Source of the DNA: Haloarcula nitratireducens
GTDB taxonomy: Archaea; Halobacteriota; Halobacteria; Halobacteriales; Haloarculaceae
DNA: 14,931 nucleotides
Direction: 5' to 3'
NCBI RefSeq assembly: GCF_019599505.1
Contig: NZ_RKLT01000045.1
Span: forward strand, 1-14,931
The first letter of the stretch is position 1. The number at the start of each line of letters is the position of its first letter. Positions 7,304 to 14,026 of the stretch are shown here, in pieces. Below the pieces are notes generated by a model, which saw nothing but the letters and a program-made list of their open reading frames with translations, had not been told where the DNA came from and did not search any database. The translations under genes and the position numbers were made by a program.

Positions 7304-7630
7304 ATGTGCCACGACACGGATGACGGGAGCGATTCGGAGACGGCCGGCATAGAAACGAATTCGACTACAGTTCGCCATGACTGGGGTCAGTCAGGCCCGC
7401 CTAGTGTAGCTCTCGTTGAAGCAGTTGCTGCTGCCACGGACCGGACGACAGCCGATCTCCCACTACTCCACCGAAGCATTGACCCTGATGCGTTTGATGC
7501 ACTGCTCACTAACGAAGGGTCAGCGTCAGTTACGGTCTCGTTCAAATATGCTGATACCACTGTCCGGGTGAACAGGAGTGGCAATATCGACATTCAGGTC
7601 GATGGATCTCTCACAGATGGGGACGACTAG
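7304..7630 (+). CDS. Stand-alone HalOD1 domain protein
   Basis: A 108-aa acidic protein. Residues 1-30 are a disordered acidic N-terminus and residues 32-100 match the halobacterial output domain 1 (HalOD1): a helix LVEAVAAATDRT, the LPLLHRSIDPDAFDALL block, then a beta hairpin VTVSFKYADTTVRVNRSGNI. In family knowledge HalOD1 is found either alone or fused to receiver and sensor domains and is taken as an output module of signalling; its target is unknown. The ATG at 7304 is the first Met of the frame. It follows the decayed TrmB gene by 130 bp. A second HalOD1 protein lies at 9184. Cytosolic, with no membrane or signal segment. Confidence 0.85.
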   Translation: MCHDTDDGSDSETAGIETNSTTVRHDWGQSGPPSVALVEAVAAATDRTTADLPLLHRSIDPDAFDALLTNEGSASVTVSFKYADTTVRVNRSGNIDIQVDGSLTDGDD

Positions 7631-7901
7631 TGTTTCAACGCTCGTCACGGCACGGGGGAGTACGGGAAACCGCACAGATGATTCTACTGTATCTGGTCTG
7701 TCAGAGGCTCCTATACTCCCATCGATTCTACCGTCTGTAGACGTAACAATCCCCACAGTTAGGATAATCACAGAATCCACAGTGTGCGAACCTAATTACC
7801 TGCCGAATATCCTATATCCTGTATCCTGCAGCGAGGGTGATGAAACGCGAGTTACTCATGCAGCAAGAATATGTTAGTACTTCCACGCCGTACTCCATCC
7901 C

Positions 7902-8414
7902 ATGGGTCGAGATCTAGACGATGTGGATCGGAGCATCCTCTACTTGCTCCAGCAAGATGCTCGCAACAAGACGGCACAGGAAATCGGCGACACGGCTGGC
8001 GTCTCGGCCAGTACCGTTCGCAACCGAATTAAGCAACTCGAAGAAGATGGCATCATCAAAGGATACCATCCAGAGATCGATTACGAGGCGGCCAACCTCC
8101 CGTTGCAAGTGACGTTTGTCATCTCCGTGCCACCCACCGAACTCAAACAGTACTCGGAGGACATCAGGGCGATCCAAGGCGTCATCGACGTTCGTGAGAT
8201 GCTCACTGGGCGGCGCAACATCCACGTCGACGTCGTCGGGACAAGCACGAGCGATATTACCAGAATCACCGACGCGATCCACGACATCGGCGTCGAAATC
8301 GAAAGTTCGGAGATGATGCGACGGCGACACGTCCAACCTTTCAATCACTTCTTCTTGCAGGGAGCAGAAGAGATGGACGCGCACGCGGAAGCCGGAGCTG
8401 AAAAAGAGTCATAG
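7902..8414 (+). CDS. Lrp/AsnC-family transcriptional regulator
   Basis: A 170-aa regulator of the usual Lrp/AsnC length. Residues 5-60 are the winged helix (DDVDRSILYLLQQDARNKTA, then VSASTVRNRIKQLEEDGII and KGYHPEIDYEAANLP). Residues 65-145 are the RAM/AsnC effector fold (LQVTFVISVPP, the VIDVREMLTGRRNIHVDVVG core and a second helix TDAIHDIGV). The C-terminal 30 residues (RRRHVQPFNHF, then an acidic tail) extend beyond a minimal Lrp protein. Lrp family members form dimers and octamers, bind DNA and often sense amino acids; the ligand here is not predictable. It is a single gene between the HalOD1 and DUF7344 genes, 271 bp after the former and 235 bp before the latter. Confidence 0.93.
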   Translation: MGRDLDDVDRSILYLLQQDARNKTAQEIGDTAGVSASTVRNRIKQLEEDGIIKGYHPEIDYEAANLPLQVTFVISVPPTELKQYSEDIRAIQGVIDVREMLTGRRNIHVDVVGTSTSDITRITDAIHDIGVEIESSEMMRRRHVQPFNHFFLQGAEEMDAHAEAGAEKES

Positions 8415-8598
8415 ACCTCACGAAGGGATGATAGGATTTCGGGAATCCACAGAATACGTGCGTCTGATTAGGACATTCCACATTCGCTAATCACAGATAC
8501 ACAGTATTGGGTCCAAATCTTGTGGAATCACGTATTGGTCTGGTAGCGTTCACAACACCGTTTTCTGGGGCCAATACCTCGCTTATGCAGAGGGAGTG

Positions 8599-8626
8599 AA
8601 ACCGGTCAGCTTGCCTGGCCGGTTTT
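8599..8626 (+). terminator. Strong hairpin ahead of the DUF7344-type gene
   Basis: AAACCGGTCAG (8599-8609) pairs with CTGGCCGGTTT (8615-8625) around the 5-nt loop CTTGC, giving 11 pairs with one G-U. A run of four T ends the right arm. It lies 185 nt after the Lrp gene and 24 nt before the ATG of the next gene. It could end the Lrp transcript or act as a regulatory structure in the leader of the next gene; the sequence does not decide. Confidence 0.5.
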
Positions 8627-8649
8627 CGCTTGGGGCCCCCCTCGACATA

Positions 8650-8943
8650 ATGAACGACACAACTTTCGATGCGTTAGCGAACGAACACCGGAGACACCTG
8701 TTGGTCGCACTTCTCGACGAAACTTCACAGGATGCTGCCGTTCACGCGGACGAAACTGTGGAAGCAGGGGCACTGCAAACCAAGCAGCAGGTACGGACGG
8801 CAATGTATCACAGTCACCTTCCGAAACTCGCCGATTACGGCTTCATCGAGTGGGATATGGACTCCCAAGAGGTCCTCAAGGGACCAGATTTCGGGGAGAT
8901 TCGACCACTGCTCGAATATATCGCCGAGTACATCGAGCGCTGA
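8650..8943 (+). CDS. DUF7344-type winged-helix protein
   Basis: A 97-aa acidic protein with the pattern of the haloarchaeal DUF7344/ArsR-like single-domain winged helix: an opening helix FDALANEHRRHLLVALLDE, the MYHSHLPKLADYGFIEWD recognition-wing block (about 52-69) and an ending in VLKGPDFGEIRPLLEYI. The ATG at 8650 is chosen because homologues begin right at this helix; an upstream GTG at 8596 would add 18 non-acidic residues that overlap the hairpin at 8599-8626. Such proteins are thought to bind DNA, but roles are mostly unknown. It stands alone, with the repeat copy B following at 9021. Confidence 0.85.
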   Translation: MNDTTFDALANEHRRHLLVALLDETSQDAAVHADETVEAGALQTKQQVRTAMYHSHLPKLADYGFIEWDMDSQEVLKGPDFGEIRPLLEYIAEYIER

Positions 8944-9020
8944 CCGGTGTTGGTGACTCACTTGAATGGGGCGTGTTTCAGAGGATGTGTTGGTGATTGA
9001 GACGCATATTCTCTCTTACC

Positions 9021-9054
9021 GCTTATTCAGTCCCGCTTCGCTGCAGTCAGCGTA
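9021..9054 (+). repeat. Dispersed repeat family 1, copy B
   Basis: Starts GCTTATTCAGTCCCGC and ends near CAGTCAGCGTA. It shares 20 of 24 core positions with copy A (3867) and 21 with copy C (14521). Same orientation as the others. It sits in the 240-bp gap between the DUF7344-type gene and the second HalOD1 gene, where nothing else is recognised. Confidence 0.7.
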
Positions 9055-9183
9055 CCCAAATCTACCCGTACAGGGATTGGAACTGCGAAATTAGTGCAGA
9101 TACAACTTCGCCATCGAAGATACTGTAACTATCCGGGTGAAAAACTCGCGGCTTGAAGTCATTGACAGCGGTACAAATGCGTA

Positions 9184-9447
9184 ATGAGAGTAGAAATTGA
9201 GGCAGGAGAAGAGGTGAGTCAAGTAATTGTCCGGACTGTCAGTCAGTTCGAAGACCGTCCAGTCGTTGAACTGCCACTATTATCTGAGGCAGTTGATCCA
9301 GATGCATTGAACAAACTGTCCTCTGCACGATTCGATAGCACGTCAGCAGACGAGTACACTGTCTCATTCGACTACAGTAAATCTCATATCTTCGTGAACG
9401 GGTCTACCTCTATTGTTGTCAGTTCTAATCAGCCCCAACAGAGCTAG
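9184..9447 (+). CDS. Second stand-alone HalOD1 domain protein
   Basis: An 87-aa protein that is almost entirely one HalOD1 domain: a strand and helix (EEVSQVIVRTVSQFEDRP), the hallmark ELPLLSEAVDPDALNKL (compare DLPLLHRSIDPDAFDALL in the gene at 7304), then EYTVSFDYSKSHIFVNG. It lacks the acidic N-terminal tail of the other copy and is more A/T-rich in codon use, so it is unlikely to be a recent duplicate of it. The ATG at 9184 is the first in frame. Signalling output is the family's presumed role; no receiver domain is attached. It precedes the convergent amphi-Trp pseudogene by 69 bp. Confidence 0.82.
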   Translation: MRVEIEAGEEVSQVIVRTVSQFEDRPVVELPLLSEAVDPDALNKLSSARFDSTSADEYTVSFDYSKSHIFVNGSTSIVVSSNQPQQS

Positions 9448-9516
9448 AAGTGTACTTTCAAGATTATTGTTTTGTCGTGTTCAAGATTGCAGACGGTCAA
9501 TTCGAATGCGGAATGA

Positions 9517-9758
9517 CTATTCGATTTCTAGCTGGCCACTTCCGCTACTCTCCCCACTAGGATTCTCGTCCCATTTAAGTTCGAACTCGGCACTTAATTC
9601 AGTCATATTGCTAGCCGGGCCTTCGCGTTCAGCTTTGACCTCGAGGGTCGGTCAGGAGGATGCAGCGTGACAGTCTCAGAGCCTGCTTTTAGGTTGATAG
9701 TGCTTTGTTGAAATTTTCCGCAGATGATATATTCTAACTCGGTGTGGTCAATATAGAG
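9517..9758 (-). pseudogene. Frameshifted amphi-Trp domain protein
   Basis: Read on the minus strand through shifting frames, pieces of the haloarchaeal amphi-Trp domain appear in order: LYIDHTEL, RVRIYHL, SAENFNKAL, STINLKAGSETVTLHPPDR, LEVKAEREG, and finally the signature ELSAEFELKWDENPSG with a short acidic end at a TAG (9517-9519). Intact members run AGSESVTL, then EVKVEREG, then ELEFELEWDE, so the order and spacing fit. At least three frame changes are needed, so this is a decayed gene, not a sequencing slip at one place. The upper boundary is uncertain by 10-20 bp. The short ATG frame ending at the TAG (29 aa) is just the tail. The rest of 9448-9861 shows no other gene. Confidence 0.82.
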
Positions 9759-9861
9759 GGTGTATGTAGCAAAGCGGTAACGATTGCGAAGAGCGTTAGC
9801 GATTGGTCACAGCAGCGGCGGTTTTCGCCTCCATTATGGTCATGGCGTGCCTTGATCGAGT

Positions 9862-10035
9862 ATGGAGTTCGAAAGCGCGATGATCCACTGGCGCGGTGGC
9901 GAGGACGAACAGATAGCGTTCGACGTGGAAATTATGGACAACGGCTGGGTCGCGGCGAAGGAGCATCGTGACGACGAGGACCGTGTATTTTTCTCGCCCG
10001 GTGAGATAGCGATGATCGAGAAGAACGGTCGGTAA
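9862..10035 (+). CDS. Small haloarchaeal protein of unknown function (57 aa)
   Basis: The ATG at 9862 opens a 57-aa frame ending TAA. The product starts MEFESAMIHWRGGEDE, continues with QIAFDVEIMDNGWVAAKEH and ends with RVFFSPGEIAMIEKNGR. Acidic composition, alternating hydrophobic strands and an aromatic core suggest a compact beta-rich protein with a C-terminal helix. I recall similar short haloarchaeal hypotheticals but cannot name a family. Codon use (GAC, GAG, GTG) is typical of the host, unlike the flanking decayed DNA, which supports a real gene. No Cys, membrane segment or signal. It stands alone; no promoter is obvious in the 100 bp upstream. Confidence 0.7.
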   Translation: MEFESAMIHWRGGEDEQIAFDVEIMDNGWVAAKEHRDDEDRVFFSPGEIAMIEKNGR

Positions 10036-10425
10036 TATCAATCAGTATACTCTAAAATCGTTGTTTTGTGCGTATGTAGGTAACGCCCATTTCGTTGCCG
10101 AAGGTAGTGCAAGATTCGCGCGCTGTATGCAGCAGTACCTATTCGAATTACTCAGCGTCTGTCAGTACTACCGTGCAATACAGTGGGTAGGCCGGCCCGC
10201 AGAGCCAGATTCGGAGCTGGCCGCGTAGTCGACTAGCCTCGACAAGTGGTCCGTGTCCTCTACATCGGCGAGAAGACCGGTTCTCCGCCAGTCACAGATG
10301 CCCACTGGATGACGACATTCGGACTGTCGTGTGGTCCATCGGATAGACAGGGCTAGGAGTCTGACCGCGTGCCTACGTCCGCACCTGCAGAGTTTGTCGA
10401 GTTGAATTCGTCCCGAAGGCTACTC
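10036..10425. other. 390-bp stretch without a recognisable gene
   Basis: No convincing gene. A minus-strand frame stays open for about 70 codons (roughly 10170-10400) but has no good start and an Arg-rich beginning. Around 10118-10140 the sequence GCGCTGTATGCAGCAGTACC resembles GCGCTGCGTATTCAGCACG at 11789; see findings. Confidence 0.45.
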
Positions 10426-10962
10426 TCACCCATCGGATTCAAAGAGATTTGCCAACTTCCGGTCGCCGAATAGAATGACGAGGAACGCCCCCAAGAGATT
10501 GAACACGAGGTCGAGAACGGTATCCTTCCTGTTATAAAATACGAGGATGGGGTCCACCCCAAGCCGGGTGGCCGTGGCGTGAATGAGGTACTCGATAAGT
10601 TCCCAGAGTGCTCCCAGAGTGACGACGGATCCAAGTGTCAGCGGTATCGGGTCCTTCCCACGGCGTTTGGCAGCTACGAAGGTCGCTCCACCGACAATGC
10701 TCGCCGACATGGTATGCGTAACATGATCCCACCATCGAATATCGTCATATGGACCAAGCATTCCTATCGCATGCAGTAACATGGCAGTCGCCACGTACAA
10801 GCGCTGCCAAGGCCTGAACTCGATGGCGGACGTCCGTTCGACGACAGCTGGGACGTATGTCCCAAGATACGCAAACACCGCGTTCACCACGGCTCCGGGA
10901 TTCCGCTGACGAAAGCCGACAACAAACACAGCGACGATTGCACACCTGAGGCTGCCTGACAT
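10426..10962 (-). CDS. Multi-pass membrane protein, YjdF/DUF2238-like
   Basis: A 178-aa membrane protein. Five to six hydrophobic segments are visible, near residues 5-17, 24-40, 54-70, 84-98, 107-127 and 147-166. Polar motifs lie at membrane edges: WWDHVTHT (77-84), WELIEYLIH (120-128) and DTVLDLVFNLLG (147-158). This His/Glu/Asp pattern with the DxxxDxxxNxxG end resembles the YjdF (DUF2238) membrane family, whose function is unknown. I chose the ATG at 10962; frames to GTG 10995 or TTG 11019 exist, and the TATA-like box at 11021-11033 would put the transcript start near 11000, so GTG 10995 cannot be excluded. It follows the YdjM-like gene on the same strand after 115 bp, with its own promoter likely. 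Confidence 0.75.
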   Translation of the reverse strand: MSGSLRCAIVAVFVVGFRQRNPGAVVNAVFAYLGTYVPAVVERTSAIEFRPWQRLYVATAMLLHAIGMLGPYDDIRWWDHVTHTMSASIVGGATFVAAKRRGKDPIPLTLGSVVTLGALWELIEYLIHATATRLGVDPILVFYNRKDTVLDLVFNLLGAFLVILFGDRKLANLFESDG

Positions 10963-11020
10963 ATCCAAATCTGACCACACTTGTTGGTCACCCACTTCCG
11001 AACCTGGATGCCCAATCAAG

Positions 11021-11033
11021 TTAAATATATTTC
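11021..11033 (-). promoter_or_regulatory. TATA-like box of the YjdF-like gene
   Basis: On the minus strand GAAATATATTTAA is a clear A/T block in GC-rich surroundings. With the usual 25-30 nt spacing the transcript would start near 11000, giving a leader of about 38 nt to the ATG at 10962. This argues that the gene is transcribed separately from the YdjM-like gene upstream. Confidence 0.55.
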
Positions 11034-11077
11034 ATGTGCGTGTCGGAATCGGTGCTGAATCAATGGGCCGTTGTTTC

Positions 11078-11695
11078 TCAGCGAAGGTACCTGGCAGGGA
11101 GGTACGCTAACAGGCTATCCGGGAGCGTCCGTTTGAGGACCCCCTCGACAAGTGTTTCGGCAATCGTGGCGAGCGGGCGGCGGAGTATTACGTAGCTTAC
11201 CGAAACAACCAGGGCTCCGACGACAATCCAGAGGAACTGTCCGTCGACGACGAACAGGAGCGGGCCAGCAACCGAGAGCGAAAGGAGAAGGTCCTCCGGG
11301 GCTCCGTCGTAACGGACCCACCGACGAGGGGCGATCCAGTGGTCTCGGAAGTGGTCGTATACAGCTCGTTCCGACCTCGCTTCCCAGGGGCGCAGTTCGA
11401 GTCCGCCACCGAAAATGTCCATGATGCTGTGAACGGCGGCAGCAACTAGCGCGATCGTGACTCCGATGATCCAAGCCGTCTGAGCGAACACAGCGACTGG
11501 TATCAATACCAAGCTAAGGACCGAGTAGTATACCGGGAAGTGGAGCGTTTTCCGGTGACCGACGTACAGGTCGAAATCCGGGAAGATACCACCGAATAGG
11601 CCACTCAAAAGGAATACACTGGCAAATTCCGGAAACGCGAACGAAACCGGTACCGCGATCGCAAGCCCGACCAGAGCGTGTGTCGGAAGCATCAT
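11078..11695 (-). CDS. YdjM-like membrane-bound metal-dependent hydrolase
   Basis: A 205-aa membrane protein of the YdjM (PF04307) type. It starts MMLPTHALVGLAIAVP, with the family's early His (H6), followed by GIFPDFD (D40, D42), HRKTLHFP (H47, H52) and HSIMDIFGGGLELRPW (H89, D93, E100), which are the likely metal ligands. About five hydrophobic segments surround these motifs. Residues 105-130 form an amphipathic loop rich in His and Arg, and the C-terminal part has two more membrane segments. I start at the ATG pair at 11690-11695 because the upstream extension to 11755 is not family-like. The family is annotated as inner-membrane hydrolases by motif; the substrate is unknown. In bacteria ydjM belongs to the SOS response, but nothing here shows DNA-damage control. 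Confidence 0.82.
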   Translation of the reverse strand: MMLPTHALVGLAIAVPVSFAFPEFASVFLLSGLFGGIFPDFDLYVGHRKTLHFPVYYSVLSLVLIPVAVFAQTAWIIGVTIALVAAAVHSIMDIFGGGLELRPWEARSERAVYDHFRDHWIAPRRWVRYDGAPEDLLLSLSVAGPLLFVVDGQFLWIVVGALVVSVSYVILRRPLATIAETLVEGVLKRTLPDSLLAYLPARYLR

Positions 11696-12182
11696 CTGAA
11701 TAGAAACAAAGGAGATACGGCTGTTTGAGCATACCGGTTTGTTAATAGAGAACATGGCACTTTTTCGTGCGATTGGATGCTGACTAAGCGCTGCGTATTC
11801 AGCACGCCTACTGAGACCTGTCAGCGCCTGAGGGTTTCAACAAGGCCTTCCCGACAGCTATGTCGTCGCTGTTGAGGCCGTCTATGACGGCTCAGGGAGC
11901 GGCTTCGTTGTTCGTGTCTACGGAGTACTGCTCCCAATTCTGGAGGTCGGGCTTCCTGGTCTCGTCGTCATCCCCACGAGAGTCCATCTGTAACCTTGTG
12001 GAATTTGCAGTCTAAAATCTCACTCTGACTGGAGACAGCTCTTGATTTTGAGCTGTGTCTCGCTTGGCAACTGAGTGATCTCTGCAGAACGCATCAAAGT
12101 ATCGGAAGCTAAAACCTTGAGGCGTCTACTCTCTGTGTCAATCACTGGACTCAGCCATATCGCCCGCGGGCGCACTATCAGT

Positions 12183-12203
12183 CACTCAGCCCCGTCCGCT
12201 GCA
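12183..12203 (+). repeat. Possible diverged fourth copy of repeat family 1
   Basis: ACTCAGCCCCGTCCGCTGCA matches the family consensus at 18 of 21 positions with one gap, in the same orientation. A TCAATC-6 nt-CTCA motif like that left of copies A and C also occurs at 12138, but at a longer distance. The match could be chance. Confidence 0.35.
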
Positions 12204-12204
12204 C

Positions 12205-12239
12205 CCCAGTCGTGTTGGCGACGCTTCCAACACGCTGGG
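12205..12239 (-). terminator. Long hairpin just 3' of the ATPase gene
   Basis: CCCAG-T-CGTGTTGG (12205-12218) pairs with CCAACACG-CTGGG (12227-12239): 13 pairs with one bulged base around an 8-nt loop. It lies 18 nt after the ATPase stop codon. No T-run follows on the minus strand, so it is not a classic terminator; it could be a 3' end structure or a binding site. Confidence 0.5.
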
Positions 12240-12257
12240 CATCACTAGCAAGGCCAG

Positions 12258-13715
12258 CTAGCACAGGAAGAGGTATATCCAGGCAGGTATGTGAACAATA
12301 TCGTCTGTGTGGTCAAGGACGTCGGAATTGTTGACACAGATGCCGAATTCGATATCACGCTCCTCGATAAATCGTTGCAGGCCACGCAACGACCGCGATG
12401 TTGAGTCGCCGTTCTTTACTTCGATTGGCAGGAGATAGTCATTTCCTTCGAGAACGAAGTCGACTTCACCGCCCGAATCGTTGTAAGAGATATCTGCGTT
12501 TTGTCCGTTCGAGAGGAACAACTGCAGCCGACGGGAGTGGTCACAAACTGCTGTCTCGAAGATCGGCCCCAGCATATCCGCATTCTCAAGCGTCGACTCA
12601 GCCACTGTCCCATTCAATGTGTTGTAAATCCCAACATCCTGGATATAGATCTTCGGCAGGCCACCAGCGGCGTATTCCGACCCGCTGTAGGTCGGACAGC
12701 GGTTGAGCAGATAGAACTCATCAAGATGGTCCAGATATGCATCGACCGTCTGTCGACTGACAGCAGCTGCATCGGCAATACTGGACTTACTCACTTTCGA
12801 CCCCGTCGACGCGGCCAATAGTGACAGGACTCGAAGCACCTTTTCGGGCTTCTCGACTTGGAACACGTTTGCAAGATCGCCGGTGACTGTGTTTCGCAAG
12901 TCTGTGTCCAAAACAGTGTACGAATCGGGAATGGTCTCATCGAGGACACCGGGATAGCCACCTTTGAGTAGATACTCGTCTTTCAGTCGCTGCAGCTGTG
13001 GCTTCTTGGTCTCGTAGAGCCCGAAGAATCGTGAGAGTGCACCTCGCAGTGCCGTGGAATCGCCTGCTTTCAAGCTTTCCGCGAACTTGGACCGCAGTTC
13101 AGCCGCCTCGTCGTCGACCGTTTCCTCGTCGATAACAGATTCGTATCGGACGTATTCGATGAACTTCATCGGCAGCAGAATCCGCTCTTCCAGCCGCCCG
13201 ATGAGCGTTTCACCTGCATCGCTCTTGATCAACGTACTGATGGAGCCAGTGGCGATAAACTGGAGGTTCGAATACGTATCGGTATAATATTTTAGCGTCT
13301 CCGCCCAGTTGGGCGCTTTCTGGACCTCGTCGATGAAAATGTAGACCGTCCCGTCTATCTCTCGGAAATCCTTCTGCAGAATATTCGTCTTGAACGCCTC
13401 GATTGCGTCCTCGATCACTCCCTCCGGATTTGAGAGGATCGCACTATTCTCGATTGTGATGTACAGCACTCGATTATTCGGAATCTTCTCCTCTGTGAGT
13501 AGTGACTCAATTAGCTGCCCACAGAGCGTTGTTTTCCCGACTTGACGTGGCCCTCGGATCGTCAAAATAGGTCGCTGAGACGTCAGTACTCGCTCTCTAA
13601 TGTCGTAGAACTCACGCCGTCTGTGATCTGCCTTCTTCAGCGACTCCTGTACGTCCTCGCCCGCCCACCAGAGATTCATCCGATTTAGTAGGGCGAGTAC
13701 ATTCGCATCGTCCAT
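12258..13715 (-). CDS. AAA ATPase with DUF4143-type C-terminal domain
   Basis: A 485-aa cytosolic protein. Residues 45-190 are an AAA-14-type P-loop ATPase with Walker A GPRQVGKT (55-62), Walker B VYIFIDE (124-130) and the sensor strand FIATGS (153-158). Residues 305-340 form a winged helix (KVSKSSIADAAAVSRQTVDA). The C-terminal part is DUF4143, a PDDEXK-nuclease-like fold: E387, D419 in GGEVDFVL and E432-x-K434 in LPIEVKNG, so the acidic residues and Lys are kept. Length and order match the family. Function is uncertain: these widespread ATPases have been linked to mobile elements and toxin-like or defence roles but lack a settled activity. The gene starts at the very end of a 103-bp repeat and ends beside a strong hairpin. 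No partner gene is on the same strand nearby. Confidence 0.93.
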   Translation of the reverse strand: MDDANVLALLNRMNLWWAGEDVQESLKKADHRRREFYDIRERVLTSQRPILTIRGPRQVGKTTLCGQLIESLLTEEKIPNNRVLYITIENSAILSNPEGVIEDAIEAFKTNILQKDFREIDGTVYIFIDEVQKAPNWAETLKYYTDTYSNLQFIATGSISTLIKSDAGETLIGRLEERILLPMKFIEYVRYESVIDEETVDDEAAELRSKFAESLKAGDSTALRGALSRFFGLYETKKPQLQRLKDEYLLKGGYPGVLDETIPDSYTVLDTDLRNTVTGDLANVFQVEKPEKVLRVLSLLAASTGSKVSKSSIADAAAVSRQTVDAYLDHLDEFYLLNRCPTYSGSEYAAGGLPKIYIQDVGIYNTLNGTVAESTLENADMLGPIFETAVCDHSRRLQLFLSNGQNADISYNDSGGEVDFVLEGNDYLLPIEVKNGDSTSRSLRGLQRFIEERDIEFGICVNNSDVLDHTDDIVHIPAWIYLFLC

Positions 13716-13816
13716 ACTGCTGCATCATACCGCTTCGGCATAATGTTGTTGACTGGAGTTGCCAACTTTTCGTAAAAGGTGTACTGTCGAGTTTGCAATA
13801 TCCCGCCGAAGTTGGG
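13714..13816 (-). repeat. 103-bp repeat family 2, copy 2 (ATPase leader)
   Basis: Matches 4442-4544 at 87 of 103 positions without gaps. On the minus strand its last two bases are the A and T of the ATPase start codon, so the whole segment is the immediate upstream region of that gene. It contains CTTTTACGAAAAG, partly self-complementary, about 55-65 nt before the ATG, which could be the TATA/operator zone. The rest of 13817-14026 shows no recognised gene; a few plus-strand frames are open but not family-like. Confidence 0.8.
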
Positions 13817-14026
13817 AAAGGCAGCGTACAAGATTCACGGCCGTTCTCTCAGTATGGCGTTATTGCACAGTATTTCGCCCGACAGCATGTTGATGGCCGG
13901 CGTCGAGTGGGTGCTCTCTGGACTACCGGCAGACGGTGGCCAGACGTCAAACGTGGTTCTATTTCGATGACTGAACCGTTGCAAACAAGAGTTCACTCTC
14001 GTAGTCGGTCAGGGCAGAAACGTAGT

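Larger units (their letters stand above)
11696..12257. other. 562-bp stretch with possible decayed minus-strand genes
   Basis: No intact recognisable gene. On the minus strand two short frames look protein-like. The first, 11892-11987, reads MDSRGDDDETRKPD and then LQNWEQYSVDTNN, meets a TGA, and continues in the same frame with AVIDGLNSDDIAVGKALL to about 11811. The second ends at 12020; it includes MRSAEITQLPSETQ from 12094 and is open back to about 12180. Both are acidic and haloarchaeal in style, but I recognise no family, so they are listed as possible remnants only. The end near 12183-12239 holds a repeat-like segment and a long hairpin. Confidence 0.4.

Noticed and set aside
10170..10400. 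Minus-strand open frame of about 70 codons
   Set aside because: No acceptable start, Arg-rich first half, no recognisable motif.
12164..12175. Palindrome CGCCCGCGGGCG as a regulatory site
   Set aside because: Short, pure G/C palindromes are common in such DNA, and no promoter is nearby.
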